64,000 nt of DNA from Achromobacter xylosoxidans (GTDB taxonomy: Bacteria; Pseudomonadota; Gammaproteobacteria; Burkholderiales; Burkholderiaceae_B): the NCBI RefSeq assembly GCF_014490035.1, contig NZ_CP061008.1:1364001-1428000 (forward strand), written 5' to 3'. Positions 43,685 through 52,494 of the stretch are shown in pieces (position 1 is the first letter of the stretch; every line of letters starts with the position of its first letter). A program made the translations under genes and the position numbers. Below the pieces are notes generated by a model. The model was not told the origin of the DNA. It was given only the letters and a program-made list of their open reading frames with translations, and ran no database searches.

Positions 43685-43716
43685 AGTCCGGAGCGAACGC
43701 TCCGGACCGCAATCGT
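43685..43716 (-). repeat. Right arm of the 32-bp perfect inverted repeat
   Basis: Inverted partner of 42938-42969. The two arms enclose about 715 bases with no recognisable transposase or other gene. No matching target duplication was seen directly outside the arms. Confidence 0.8.
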
Positions 43717-43798
43717 TGCCCCGCGCGCCCCAGGCCCGCGCCGCGTCAGGCGTCTCAAGAACACAACGGTCGTCCATCAAACCGTCACCCATCAAAAC

Positions 43799-44221
43799 CT
43801 ACTGCGCCTTCTCCCCCGGCAACCCATCACTAACCTCAGCCAACGCCCTCTTCATCTCCTCATACTCCATCACCCTCTCGTTCTGAAACCCGCCCAGCAC
43901 CCCCCGGCACCCATCCACTCCCGAGCGCTTCATCTCTTCCATCATCGCCGTCCCCTGGCCCTGTCCTTTCTGGAACAGCCCGTCATACCCGCCCGAAGAA
44001 AAGCCATATTCCTGCGCATACTGCAGCAGGTTCTTGCGGGCCGTGGCCTGGTGCTGGGCCAGGTCGGGTTCGGACGCCCCGCAGGCGCGGGCGGCGCCGT
44101 TGGAGGCGCCGGCGGCGATGACGAAGGAGTCGTATTGGGCCTGTTCGGCGGCATCGGGAGCCGCCCAGGCCGTGGTGGCCGAGGCCAGCGTCAGGGCCAG
44201 GCCGGTCAAGATCTTGCGCAT
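43799..44221 (-). CDS. Small secreted protein of unknown function
   Basis: A 140-residue protein starting at ATG 44221 (MRKILTGLALTLASATTAWA), with a typical Sec signal peptide cleaved after AWA-AP. The mature part is mostly helical, with two cysteines (ACGASEPD; VDGCRGVLGG) that could form a disulfide in the periplasm. I do not recognise the family. An in-frame start 66 bases upstream would add residues ahead of the signal peptide and is unlikely. It stands alone, ending at the border of the repeat island. Confidence 0.72.
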   Translation of the reverse strand: MRKILTGLALTLASATTAWAAPDAAEQAQYDSFVIAAGASNGAARACGASEPDLAQHQATARKNLLQYAQEYGFSSGGYDGLFQKGQGQGTAMMEEMKRSGVDGCRGVLGGFQNERVMEYEEMKRALAEVSDGLPGEKAQ

Positions 44222-44466
44222 CGATGAATCTCCGCTAGATGCCCGCCAGCCGGCAGCGCGGCGTGCGCGGGCGGTGATTGCAACCACAACATTATGGCAA
44301 TCAGCCGTTTCGAGCCCGTGTAGCCATGGTGTGGAGTCGTTTCAGACTGTGCATCTTTCTTTCCCGGACGCCGGCTGGCCAGCAAGGCGGCCGCGCAGGA
44401 ACTATGATGGAGCCTGTGGGGCGCTCCTGCCCCAGTGCATTGCCCCTATTCCTCCTGGAGATCTAC

Positions 44467-44970
44467 ATGACGATCAAAGTCGGCGATCGCGTGCCGGACG
44501 GCACCCTGACCGAATTCATCGAAACCGAAACCGCCGGCTGCTCGCTGGGCCCCAACGCGTTCCAGGTCGCCGACCTGACCCGCGGCAAGACCATCGCGTT
44601 GTTCGCCCTGCCGGGCGCCTTCACGCCCACCTGCTCGGCCAAGCATCTGCCGGGCTATGTGGAACAGGCCGCGGCCCTGAAGGCCAAGGGCGTCGATGAA
44701 ATCTGGTGCGTGTCGGTCAATGACGCGTTCGTCATGGGCGCCTGGGGCCGCGAGCAGAAGACCGAAGGCAAGGTCCGCATGCTGGCCGACGGTTCCGCCC
44801 TGTGGACCAAGGAACTGGGCCTGGAGCTGGACCTGATCCAGCGCGGCATGGGCGTGCGCTCGCAGCGCTACTCTGCCCTGATCGTCGATGGCGTGGTCAA
44901 GCAGCTGAACGTCGAAGGCCCCGGCAAGTTCGAAGTCAGCGACGCCGCCACGATGCTGTCGCAAGTCTGA
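44467..44970 (+). CDS. Peroxiredoxin (Prx5 type)
   Basis: A 167-residue thiol peroxidase. The catalytic motif is PGAFTPTCSAKHLPGYVE with the peroxidatic cysteine in TPTCS; family motifs VGDRVPDGTL, EIWCVSVNDAFVMGAWG and RSQRYSALIVDG are also present. No fused glutaredoxin domain is seen. The start is ATG 44467, preceded by TGGAG; a longer frame from 44278 lacks family similarity. It probably reduces peroxides using glutathione or glutaredoxin/thioredoxin. It is divergent from the small secreted protein across a 245-base promoter region. Confidence 0.94.
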   Translation: MTIKVGDRVPDGTLTEFIETETAGCSLGPNAFQVADLTRGKTIALFALPGAFTPTCSAKHLPGYVEQAAALKAKGVDEIWCVSVNDAFVMGAWGREQKTEGKVRMLADGSALWTKELGLELDLIQRGMGVRSQRYSALIVDGVVKQLNVEGPGKFEVSDAATMLSQV

Positions 44971-45056
44971 TCCCACGCAGTTCCTGTTTTACCGCTTAGC
45001 GCAGCGGGCCGCTTTCGCGGCCTGTTGCGTTGCCGCCAGCAGCGGTTGCCGACGCC

Positions 45057-46439
45057 ATGCTCGCCACCATCTCCTCTTTTTCGTCGCTTTACTTCGCGAC
45101 CTTGCTGATGCTCATCGGCACGGGTCTGTTCAACACCTATATGGGGCTCAGGCTGACAGCGCAGTCTGTCAGCGAGGTATGGATCGGCGCCCTGATCGCC
45201 GGCTACTACCTGGGCCTGGTGTGCGGCGCCCGCCTTGGGCACAAACTCATCATCCGGGTGGGCCACATCCGGGCGTTCGTCGCCTGTGCGGCGGTGGCCA
45301 CCAGCATGATCCTGGCCCAGACGCTGGTCGACTCCATGCCGCTGTGGCTGGTGTTCCGCGTCATTTCGGGCATCGTGATGGTGACCGAATTCATGGTCAT
45401 CGAAAGCTGGCTCAACGAGCAGACCGAAAACCACCAGCGCGGGCGCGTCTTCTCGGTCTACATGGTTGTGTCCGGCCTGGGCACCGTGCTGGGTCAACTG
45501 GCCCTGACGGCCTATGCCACGCTGGACCTGCGGCCCCTGACGCTGGTGGCCATGTGCCTGGTGCTGTGCCTGGTGCCGATCGCCGTCACGGCGCGTTCGC
45601 ACCCGCCCACGCCGCTCCCGGCGCCGCTGGATATACGCTTCTTCATGCGGCGCGTGCCGTTGTCCATGACGGTGCTGTTCGTGGCCGGCAACCTTTCCGG
45701 CGCTTTCTATGGCCTGGCGGCCGTCTACGGCGCCAAGCATGGCCTGTCGACCTCGCAGGCGGCGATCTTCGTGGCCGCCGCGGTGACCGCGGGCCTGCTG
45801 TCGCAATGGCCCATGGGCTGGCTGTCCGACCGCATCAACCGCGCCGGGCTGATCCGCTTCAACGCGCTGCTGCTGGTGCTGCTGCCGGTGGTGATGTGGG
45901 GCTGGATCGTGCTGCCGTACTGGGCGCTGGTCGCCATGTCCTGTGTCTTCGGCGTGCTGCAGTTCACGCTGTACCCGCTGGGCGCGGCGTTCGCCAACGA
46001 TCACGTGGAATCCGAGCGCCGGGTCAGCCTGTCGGCCGTGCTGCTCATGACCTACGGCGTGGGGGCATGTGTCGGGCCGATGATCGCCGGGGTGCTGATG
46101 TCCCTGGCCGGCCCCAGCATGTACTACGTCTTCATTTCCGCCTGCGCCCTGATCCTGGTCTGGCAGGTGCGTCCCACCCGCGTCACCGGCGCGCATCAGG
46201 TGGAAGAGGCGCCCACGCATTTCGTGCCCATGCCGGACACGCTGCAGAGCTCGCCCGCCGCGGCGGTGCTGGATCCGCGCGTGGATCCGGCCACCGACAT
46301 CGCCATGGAAATGGTGCAGCCCGAAGTTGCGCCCGTGGCGGCCGCCGAACCGCCCGCTGCGGAACCGTCAGGCGACGCCGCCAAGGATACGGCGGACGAC
46401 GCGGCAGAAGACGAACGCCAGATGCGCACCGGCACCTGA
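45057..46439 (+). CDS. MFS transporter (YcaD-like)
   Basis: About 460 residues from ATG 45057 (MLATISSFSSLYFATLLMLIGTGLF), with 12 hydrophobic segments. Typical major-facilitator features include the loop RLGHKLIIRVGH after helix 2 and QWPMGWLSDRINR in the second half. The sequence NEQTENHQRGRVFSVYMVVSGLGTVLGQL fits the YcaD/UMF-like group. The C-terminal tail (about 60 residues) is hydrophilic and Ala/Glu/Pro-rich. A TTG at 45030 in frame would add nine residues. No clear ribosome-binding site marks either start. The substrate is unknown. Confidence 0.88.
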   Translation: MLATISSFSSLYFATLLMLIGTGLFNTYMGLRLTAQSVSEVWIGALIAGYYLGLVCGARLGHKLIIRVGHIRAFVACAAVATSMILAQTLVDSMPLWLVFRVISGIVMVTEFMVIESWLNEQTENHQRGRVFSVYMVVSGLGTVLGQLALTAYATLDLRPLTLVAMCLVLCLVPIAVTARSHPPTPLPAPLDIRFFMRRVPLSMTVLFVAGNLSGAFYGLAAVYGAKHGLSTSQAAIFVAAAVTAGLLSQWPMGWLSDRINRAGLIRFNALLLVLLPVVMWGWIVLPYWALVAMSCVFGVLQFTLYPLGAAFANDHVESERRVSLSAVLLMTYGVGACVGPMIAGVLMSLAGPSMYYVFISACALILVWQVRPTRVTGAHQVEEAPTHFVPMPDTLQSSPAAAVLDPRVDPATDIAMEMVQPEVAPVAAAEPPAAEPSGDAAKDTADDAAEDERQMRTGT

Positions 46440-46446
46440 GGCCGGG

Positions 46447-46470
46447 ATGGCGCCCCTACCAGGGCGCCAT
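46447..46470. terminator. Convergent-gene hairpin overlapping the EamA stop codon
   Basis: Perfect 9-base arms (46447-46455 and 46462-46470) enclose a 6-base loop that contains the TAG of the minus-strand EamA gene. It lies eight bases after the MFS stop. No T-run follows on either side, so it may act as a weak bidirectional or Rho-assisted terminator or as an RNA end-protecting structure. Confidence 0.4.
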
Positions 46471-47337
46471 CAGCACGATGGCCGCCAGGGCCAGCGCGAT
46501 GCCCAGCAGGTTCAGCCGGGTCAGTGGTTCGCGGAAAGCCAGCGCGCCGACCAGCGTGCCCAGCGTGATCACGCCCATGTTCATGGACGCGAACACCAGC
46601 GCGGGATGTTCGGGCAGCGACTGGTGCGCGCGGATGTAGGTCAGGATGTTGCCGAAGTTCGCCAGTCCCAGCGCCGCGCCCGCGGCCAGGTGCCGAAGCT
46701 GGCAGCGCACCCGCCGCCACAGCAGGTAGCAGAGCATCAACACCCCGGCGATGAGGAAGGCCAGCAGCAGCCCGCCCGCGAAAGCCGTGCCGGCGCGCGC
46801 CATCTGCTTGAACAGGATGTCGATGACGCCATAGCCCACCCAGACGACCAGCGGCCACAGCCACATGGCGCGGCTGTTGGCCACCGTGTCCTCGCCCGGC
46901 GCCTGCACGCGGGGCGCACGGCGCAGCAGGCAATACAAGGCGCTGGCGGCCAGCAGCGTCGCGGCCAGCTTGCGGCCGCTTACCGGTTCGCCGAACAGCA
47001 GGAAGGCCGCCAGCAGCGGGATGAACAGGGACAGGCGCTGCGCCGCGTCGCTGCGCACGATGCCGGCATGGCGCACGGCCGCCGCCATCGCCAGGAACAC
47101 GCTGGGCAGCAGCACGCCCAGCGCGGCCAGCACCAGCCACGGCGTTTGCGGGGTCAGCAGCGTCGCCGGGTCCGGGCGCAGCACGGCCCAGCAGAGCAGG
47201 GCGGCCACCGCATAGTTCATGGCGATGGCCTGGCGCACGTCCACTTGGTAGCGCCGCGCCAGCTTCAGCAGCACGGCCACGGTGACGCTGCAGGCGACGC
47301 TGGCCAGCAGGTAGAGGAGGCCGGGCGTCAACGGCAT
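46456..47337 (-). CDS. EamA/DMT-family membrane transporter
   Basis: A 293-residue drug/metabolite transporter with ten predicted helices in two EamA repeats ([25 protein letters not shown] at the N-terminus; [29 protein letters not shown] and [20 protein letters not shown] in the second half). ATG 47337 overlaps the end of bioB by ten bases, so it is co-translated with it. An upstream in-frame extension within bioB was rejected. The family exports amino acids, nucleotides or sugars. Linkage to bioB suggests, but does not show, a vitamin or precursor substrate. Confidence 0.88.
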   Translation of the reverse strand: MPLTPGLLYLLASVACSVTVAVLLKLARRYQVDVRQAIAMNYAVAALLCWAVLRPDPATLLTPQTPWLVLAALGVLLPSVFLAMAAAVRHAGIVRSDAAQRLSLFIPLLAAFLLFGEPVSGRKLAATLLAASALYCLLRRAPRVQAPGEDTVANSRAMWLWPLVVWVGYGVIDILFKQMARAGTAFAGGLLLAFLIAGVLMLCYLLWRRVRCQLRHLAAGAALGLANFGNILTYIRAHQSLPEHPALVFASMNMGVITLGTLVGALAFREPLTRLNLLGIALALAAIVLMAPW

Positions 47338-48347
47338 GCCGTGGCGTCGTGGTGCGTGTGCTGGGCGGCGTCGATGCGCATGCCCAGGCGCTGCAGCAGG
47401 CGCTGGTCGGCTTCCATCTGCGGATTGGCGGTGGTCAGCAGGGCGTCGCCGTAGAACATCGAGTTGGCGCCCGCCATGAAGCACAGGGCCTGCAGCGCGT
47501 CATCCATGGCTTCGCGGCCGGCGGACAGGCGCACGGCGGCGCGCGGCATGGCGATCCGGGCCACGGCGATGGTGCGCACGAATTCGAACGGGTCCAGGGC
47601 TTCCACGCCGGCCAGCGGCGTGCCTTCCACCTGCACCAGGTTGTTGATCGGCACGGATTCGGGATAAGGCTCCATGTTGGCCAGCTGGGCAATCAGGCCG
47701 GCGCGTTCGCGGCGCGATTCACCCATGCCGACGATGCCGCCGCAGCACACGTTGATGCCGGCGTCGCGCACCCGGTCCAGCGTGTCCAGCCGGTCCTGGT
47801 AGGTACGGGTGGAAATGATCTTGCCGTAGAACTCGGGCGAGGTGTCCAGGTTGTGGTTGTAGTAGTCCAGGCCGGCGCTCTTGAGCTGTTCGGCCTGGCC
47901 TTCGCGCAGCATGCCCAGCGTGACGCAGGTCTCCAGGCCCAGGGCCTTCACCGCGCTGACCATCTCGGCCACTGCCTCCAGGTGGTGCGGCTTGGGGCTG
48001 CGCCAGGCGGCGCCCATGCAGAAGCGCTGCGCGCCGCCTTCCTGGGCCTTGCGGGCCGCGGCCACCACGTCCGCCAGGGGCATCAGCTTGTCGGCGTCCA
48101 GGCCGGTGTCGTAGTGCGAGGACTGCGGGCAATAGGCGCAGTCTTCGGGACAGCCGCCAGTCTTGATCGACAGCAGGCTGGACAGCTGGATGGCGTTCGG
48201 ATCGAAGTGGGCGCGGTGCGTCTGCTGCGCCCGGAACACCAGATCCATGAACGGCAGCTCGTAGAGCGCCATGATGTCGGCGGCGCTCCAGGCGGGGGCG
48301 GCGGCCGGCTTGGCGATGGTCGGGACGGGGACGTAGGCGGTCTGCAT
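47328..48347 (-). CDS. bioB: Biotin synthase
   Basis: A 339-residue radical-SAM enzyme converting dethiobiotin to biotin. The SAM cluster cysteines are C66, C70 and C73 in [13 protein letters not shown]. Further motifs are [27 protein letters not shown] and [14 protein letters not shown], which contain [2Fe-2S] and substrate residues. ATG 48347 follows AAGGAG. The other bio genes are not adjacent, so biotin genes are scattered in this genome. It overlaps a downstream EamA transporter gene. Confidence 0.96.
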   Translation of the reverse strand: MQTAYVPVPTIAKPAAAPAWSAADIMALYELPFMDLVFRAQQTHRAHFDPNAIQLSSLLSIKTGGCPEDCAYCPQSSHYDTGLDADKLMPLADVVAAARKAQEGGAQRFCMGAAWRSPKPHHLEAVAEMVSAVKALGLETCVTLGMLREGQAEQLKSAGLDYYNHNLDTSPEFYGKIISTRTYQDRLDTLDRVRDAGINVCCGGIVGMGESRRERAGLIAQLANMEPYPESVPINNLVQVEGTPLAGVEALDPFEFVRTIAVARIAMPRAAVRLSAGREAMDDALQALCFMAGANSMFYGDALLTTANPQMEADQRLLQRLGMRIDAAQHTHHDATACR

Positions 48348-48593
48348 GGATGGGCTCCTTTCGGTCTTGCGGGGATCGCGCCGCTTGTCGGGCAAGGGCA
48401 GGATCGGCGGATCGTAAGAAGCTGCGCAGGGTTTGCGCAATGCAGGCCATCAACCAGAAATTAGCAGCCTGTTGTGCTGGTTTTTATGGGAAATGAAAGA
48501 TTTTTGGGGGTGCGGGCTACTAAGTGGCGGACATCTTCGGGGACGCCGAGGTGTCGATTATTTTGCATCTAATTGTAAATTTTTAGAGGGGGA

Positions 48594-50087
48594 TCAGCCC
48601 TTGGCCCGCTTGTCCCGCGTCCGCACGCGCTCGTGCCCGGTAATGCCGCGGTCCCGCGCCCACACGATGGCCGCGCTGCGGCGGTGCACGCCGATCTTGC
48701 TGTAAATGGTGGCCACGTGGTTGCGCACCGTGTTGCGCGACAGCTTCAGTTGCCGGGCGATGCCCTCGTCGTCGTGGCCTTGGCACATCAGGCTCAGCAC
48801 CTCGCGTTCGCGCGAGGTGAGCTGCGCCAGTTCGGCCACGTCGCGCGTCGCGGGCGCGGGCTCGCGCAATTGCGCCAGCTTCTCGATGACGCTGCGGCTG
48901 AACCAGGAGGTGTCCTGCATGACAGCCTCGATCGCGGTCAGCAATTCCCCCTCGGAGCGCTTGCGTTCCGTGATGTCCTGGATCGCCAGCAGCACGCGTT
49001 GCTGGCCGCCGAGGGTCACGGGGTCGGCCGACAGCAGGCAATCCAGCCGGCTGCCGTCCGTGGCCGCCAATGCCACCTCGCGGCTGCGGGCGCTTTCGCC
49101 GCGCTTGAGGCTGGCCTCCAGTTCATCGGAGAGCTGGAGCCCCAATCCGGTCAGCGTCTGGCCTATGCCGTCCTGCGCAGAGGCGCCGGCGGCCGTGGCG
49201 AAGGCGTCGTTCAGGTCCAGCGCGAGCAGGGTCTCACCCTCGCAGACCGCCATGGGAACGGGCGCCAGACGGAACGTCTTGGAAAATCGTTCCTCGCTTT
49301 CGCGCAAGGCCAGCTCCGTGCGCTTGCGGGCTTCGAGGTCGATGAAGGTGAACAGCATGCATGGTTCGCCCTGCATGTCGATGGGCTGGCCCGCGACGAT
49401 GACGAATTTCACGCTGCCGTCTGCAAGTTTCAACACGCCCTCGCGTTGCGCAATGGTCTGTCCTTCGTTGAGGCTGGCGACCGCGTTGTCCTTGTCGTCG
49501 CCGCCGTCCAGCACGTCCAGTTCATAGGCTGACTTGCCCACGATGACGTCGCGCGCATAGCCGGTCATCTCCAGGAAGCCCTGGTTCACCTTCACATAGC
49601 GCAGGTCGGACAGGCGGCAGATGAGGGCGGGCGCGGGGTTGGCGCCGAAGGCGCGCTCGAAGCGTACTTCGGCGTTGATCTGCTCGGTCTGGTCATGCAG
49701 GATCAGGACGCGGTAGTCGGCGCCGTCGCTACCGTCCAGGTTCAGGCCGCTGGCGCGCACATTACGCAGGAACGCGTCGTCGTCCTTGCGTTCCAGGTCC
49801 AGCAGCAGTTCGTCGAACGGCTCGGCCGCAGCCAGCAGATCCAGCGGATATTGGCGCGCGGGTACACGGTGATGGTTGCGGTAGCTGAGGCTGTAGCGCT
49901 TGCGGTAGCCGGCTGGCGTGCCGCCGAGTTCATCCAGCTCATCGGCGCCATGCAGCCTGAGCGCGCTGGCATTGGCCCAGGCGATGGCGCCGTCCGCTTC
50001 GAGCAGGATGATGCCTTCGTTCAGGCCTGCGATGATGCGTTGCAGATGCTGGCGGTGCGGATGGGGAGCGGCGGCGTTCGCGGTCAC
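48594..50087 (-). CDS. PAS-domain LuxR-family transcriptional regulator
   Basis: About 497 residues starting from GTG 50087 (TANAAAPHPHRQHLQRII), which follows AGAGGA; the open frame extends upstream through tRNA-Asp, which is not coding. Three PAS-type segments can be seen: about 12-120 (IIAGLNEGIILLEADGAIAWANAS), 150-265 (FERAFGANPAPALICRL; VKVNQGFLEMTGYARDVIVG), and 275-410 (SEERFSKTFRLAPVPMAVCEG). The C-terminus is a LuxR helix-turn-helix (LTSREREVLSLMCQGHDDEGIARQLKLSRNTVRNHVATIYSKIGV). No kinase domain is present, so it is a one-component sensor. Ligand and targets are unknown. Confidence 0.88.
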   Translation of the reverse strand: MTANAAAPHPHRQHLQRIIAGLNEGIILLEADGAIAWANASALRLHGADELDELGGTPAGYRKRYSLSYRNHHRVPARQYPLDLLAAAEPFDELLLDLERKDDDAFLRNVRASGLNLDGSDGADYRVLILHDQTEQINAEVRFERAFGANPAPALICRLSDLRYVKVNQGFLEMTGYARDVIVGKSAYELDVLDGGDDKDNAVASLNEGQTIAQREGVLKLADGSVKFVIVAGQPIDMQGEPCMLFTFIDLEARKRTELALRESEERFSKTFRLAPVPMAVCEGETLLALDLNDAFATAAGASAQDGIGQTLTGLGLQLSDELEASLKRGESARSREVALAATDGSRLDCLLSADPVTLGGQQRVLLAIQDITERKRSEGELLTAIEAVMQDTSWFSRSVIEKLAQLREPAPATRDVAELAQLTSREREVLSLMCQGHDDEGIARQLKLSRNTVRNHVATIYSKIGVHRRSAAIVWARDRGITGHERVRTRDKRAKG

Positions 50088-50230
50088 GTAGTCCTCTTCT
50101 TTTCGCGGGGCACGACGAAAAGAGAATGAAGGCGCACTGAAAGCCTGTCCAGATGGCGAAATGGACGAGTCTGAGCGTAGGGGGGATGGCGGGGAAGATG
50201 GCTGCCGCCAGATGATGCGGGCAGAAATGC

Positions 50231-50256
50231 AAAAAAGCTCCGGAAACCGGAGCTTT
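50231..50256 (-). terminator. Rho-independent terminator of the tRNA cluster
   Basis: Read on the minus strand, a 10-base-pair stem (AAAGCTCCGG with its complement, loop of three) is followed directly by six T residues. It lies 46 bases beyond the last tRNA-Asp and 143 bases before the PAS-LuxR start, ending the tRNA transcript. Confidence 0.85.
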
Positions 50257-50301
50257 CTATGGCTGGCAAGGCTAGCGCGCTTGCGAACTGCGTGATGTGC
50301 T

Positions 50302-50378
50302 TGGCGGAGCGGACGGGGCTCGAACCCGCGACCCCCGGCGTGACAGGCCGGTATTCTAACCAACTGAACTACCGCTCC
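50302..50378 (-). tRNA. tRNA-Asp (GTC), downstream copy
   Basis: A 77-nucleotide cloverleaf with encoded CCA. The 7-bp acceptor stem starts GGAGCGG, the D-arm contains TTCAGTTGGTTAGAA, the anticodon loop is CTGTCAC (GTC), and the T-arm has GGTTCGAGCC. Identical to the copy at 50744-50820. Confidence 0.97.
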
Positions 50379-50449
50379 GCAGCGGTTTACTCTGACTTCT
50401 TCAATGCACTGCGGTGTCAAGGCAGTTTGGTACTACATGCCAGAAAGAC

Positions 50450-50525
50450 TGGCGTCCCCTAGGGGATTCGAACCCCTGTACTCACCGTGAAAGGGTGATG
50501 TCCTAGGCCTCTAGACGAAGGGGAC
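50450..50525 (-). tRNA. tRNA-Glu (TTC), downstream copy
   Basis: A 76-nucleotide cloverleaf with encoded CCA. It begins GTCCCCTTCGTCTAGAGG, has anticodon TTC in CTTTCAC and a GGTTCGAATCC T-arm. Identical to the copy at 50885-50960. Confidence 0.97.
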
Positions 50526-50564
50526 CTGAACAAAACAGAACAACTTTACTACCGTACTGCTTAC

Positions 50565-50640
<76 letters not shown>

Positions 50641-50694
50641 CAGGATCCTCGATGTCCCAAACTTCAGACAACAAGGTCTCACACTATATAAAGC

Positions 50695-50717
50695 AAAAAA
50701 GCCCCGAAAACGGAGCT
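50695..50717 (-). terminator. Internal terminator-like hairpin between the two tRNA triads
   Basis: On the minus strand a 7-base-pair stem with one G-T pair and a TTTT loop is followed by six T residues. It lies 27 bases after the upstream tRNA-Asp. It resembles the terminator at 50231-50256 in sequence, as expected if a whole tRNA unit with its terminator was duplicated. Confidence 0.7.
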
Positions 50718-50743
50718 CTTGAAAGACTCTGAGCGAGAGCTTT

Positions 50744-50820
50744 TGGCGGAGCGGACGGGGCTCGAACCCGCGACCCCCGGCGTGACAGGCCGGTATTCTA
50801 ACCAACTGAACTACCGCTCC
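50744..50820 (-). tRNA. tRNA-Asp (GTC), upstream copy
   Basis: Same sequence as the tRNA at 50302-50378 over the full 77 bases including CCA. It is the third gene of the first triad in transcription order. Confidence 0.97.
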
Positions 50821-50884
50821 GCAGCGGCGTACTCAACTACATTGTCACTTCAACTGCATCACTACATACTGCTGCCAGAAGAAC

Positions 50885-50960
50885 TGGCGTCCCCTAGGGG
50901 ATTCGAACCCCTGTACTCACCGTGAAAGGGTGATGTCCTAGGCCTCTAGACGAAGGGGAC
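50885..50960 (-). tRNA. tRNA-Glu (TTC), upstream copy
   Basis: Same sequence as the tRNA at 50450-50525 over 76 bases including CCA. The spacer to the Asp gene differs in length and sequence from that in the other triad. Confidence 0.97.
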
Positions 50961-50999
50961 TTGGACTTGCAAACTGGTACTGCATCCTTCGCCGTTGAC

Positions 51000-51075
<76 letters not shown>

Positions 51076-51431
51076 GTCTTTCTAATCAACCCGTTCAACG
51101 TTTTACGAAATCGAACACACGTTTTACCGAGTGCTTTTTCGTAGTTCGTTGCCGGTTTTGTTTAGTGCCGTTGGCGAAGAAACGAGATTATGCACGAACT
51201 AAATTTGGTGTGCAAGTCGCTTGGCGGCAAAAAGCAAAAAAGTCGGGAAAAAAAGGGGGGTGGAAGGCGATTTTCGCCCGATTTTGCTCTTTTTTTTGCT
51301 CAGGGCGGGCCAGCATGATTGATGCAGAAATCAAGTAAATCAAAGACTTGTGAGAATGGTATCGTGAGCGAAAAATTTTTTCGCCGATCCGGAGAATTTT
51401 CTGCGCCGGACCCGCACGCACGGACATCGCC
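51076..51431. other. 356-bp AT-richer intergenic region upstream of the tRNA array and the aldo/keto reductase
   Basis: No gene was found. It holds the candidate tRNA promoter at 51187-51215 (minus), poly-A/poly-T runs around 51234-51300, a small hairpin (GGCGA-TTTT-CGCC near 51266) and presumably the promoter of the plus-strand gene at 51432. Confidence 0.6.
51187..51215 (-). promoter_or_regulatory. Candidate sigma-70 promoter of the tRNA array
   Basis: On the minus strand TTGCAC (51215-51210) and CATAAT (51192-51187) are separated by exactly 17 bases. It lies about 110 bases upstream of the first tRNA-Ala. The transcription start was not tested, and the leader would be rather long. Confidence 0.5.
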
Positions 51432-52487
51432 ATGAGCAGCAAGACTTCGTTTCCCACGCGGCCGCTGGGCCAGAGCGGCATGGACATCACCCGCATCGGG
51501 CTGGGCGCCTGGGCCATCGGCGGCAGCGGTTGGGCGGTGGGCTGGGGGCCGCAGGACGATGCTGATTCGGTGGCGGCGATCCGCCGCGCCGTCGAGCGCG
51601 GCATCAACTGGATCGACACCGCCGCGGTGTACGGGTTGGGGCATTCCGAGGAAATCGTGCGCCGGGCGCTGGCGCAGATGACGCCGGACGCCCGGCCTTA
51701 CGTGTTCACCAAATGCGGCCTGACCTGGTCGGCGGAGCAGCCCCAGGCGATGCCGCGGCGCACCGGCGCGCCAGCCAGCATCCGGCGCGAAGTCGAAGAC
51801 TCGTTGCGCCGGCTGGGCGTCGAGCGCATCGATCTCTATCAGATGCACTGGCCGGCGGGCGACGGCACGCCCCTGGAGGTGTACTGGCAGGAACTGCTGG
51901 ATCTGAAGCAAGAGGGCAAGGTCAGGGCGGTGGGTCTGTCCAACCACAATCTCGCGCAACTGCAGCAGGCCGAAATGCTGGGCCACGTGGATACGCTGCA
52001 GCCGCCGTTTTCGGCCATTCAGCGCGCCGCGGGCGCGGAGCTGATTCCGTGGTGCGAGCGCAATGGCACGGGCGTGATCGTCTACAGCCCGATGGGGTCC
52101 GGCCTATTGACCGGCGCCTTCAGCGTGGAACGCGCCCGCGCCTTGCCGGCGGATGATTGGCGCGCGCGCAACGCGGAATTCGCCTCTCCGGGCATCGAAC
52201 GCAACCTGGCGCTGGCCGATGCGTTCAAGCCCATCGCCGAACGCCACGGCGCAACGGTTGCGGCGGTAGCAGCGGCCTGGACCCTGGCCTGGCCGGGCGT
52301 GACGGGCGCGATCGTGGGCGCCCGCAACGCGGCCCAGGTGAATGGATTGCTGGGCGCGGCGTCGCTGGAACTGGATGGCGAGGATATGGACGCCATCGCG
52401 GACGCGATCGAGCGCACCGGCGCCGGCAGCGGGCCGCTGCGCCCGCCCGAGGAGAGCGGCGCGCTGCCGGCCAATCTGTTCGCCTGA
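51432..52487 (+). CDS. Aldo/keto reductase
   Basis: A 351-residue NADPH-dependent oxidoreductase with a TIM-barrel fold. Visible are the catalytic Asp and Tyr in WIDTAAVYGLGHSEEIV, the Lys in FTKCGL, the His in YQMHWPAGDG, and the cofactor region IVGARNAAQVNGLLGAA. The group resembles bacterial AKR families that reduce small aldehydes or sugars. It is monocistronic, starting at ATG 51432 after the tRNA promoter region and converging with lnt eight bases after its stop. Substrate unknown. Confidence 0.93.
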   Translation: MSSKTSFPTRPLGQSGMDITRIGLGAWAIGGSGWAVGWGPQDDADSVAAIRRAVERGINWIDTAAVYGLGHSEEIVRRALAQMTPDARPYVFTKCGLTWSAEQPQAMPRRTGAPASIRREVEDSLRRLGVERIDLYQMHWPAGDGTPLEVYWQELLDLKQEGKVRAVGLSNHNLAQLQQAEMLGHVDTLQPPFSAIQRAAGAELIPWCERNGTGVIVYSPMGSGLLTGAFSVERARALPADDWRARNAEFASPGIERNLALADAFKPIAERHGATVAAVAAAWTLAWPGVTGAIVGARNAAQVNGLLGAASLELDGEDMDAIADAIERTGAGSGPLRPPEESGALPANLFA

Positions 52488-52494
52488 AGACGCC

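Larger units (their letters stand above)
42813..43798. other. 986-bp gene-free island with inverted and direct repeats
   Basis: No convincing gene was found; open frames here are short, low in typical codon bias and rich in Arg/Pro/Gly. The region holds a 13-base direct repeat (42871-42883 and 42890-42902), large inverted repeats (42938-42969 with 43685-43716), each built around a hairpin, a perfect 34-base palindrome (43142-43175), and a short AT-rich patch just after it. It looks like a decayed mobile or REP-type repeat cluster between the hydrolase and the small secreted protein. Confidence 0.6.

Noticed and set aside
50088..50420. Upstream extension of the PAS-LuxR gene to 50420
   Set aside because: The extension translates tRNA-Asp and its terminator. 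GTG 50087 with a good ribosome-binding site is the better start.
51234..51300. Hairpin and T-run considered as a terminator
   Set aside because: No gene ends nearby in the appropriate direction, and the region is upstream of two divergent transcription units.
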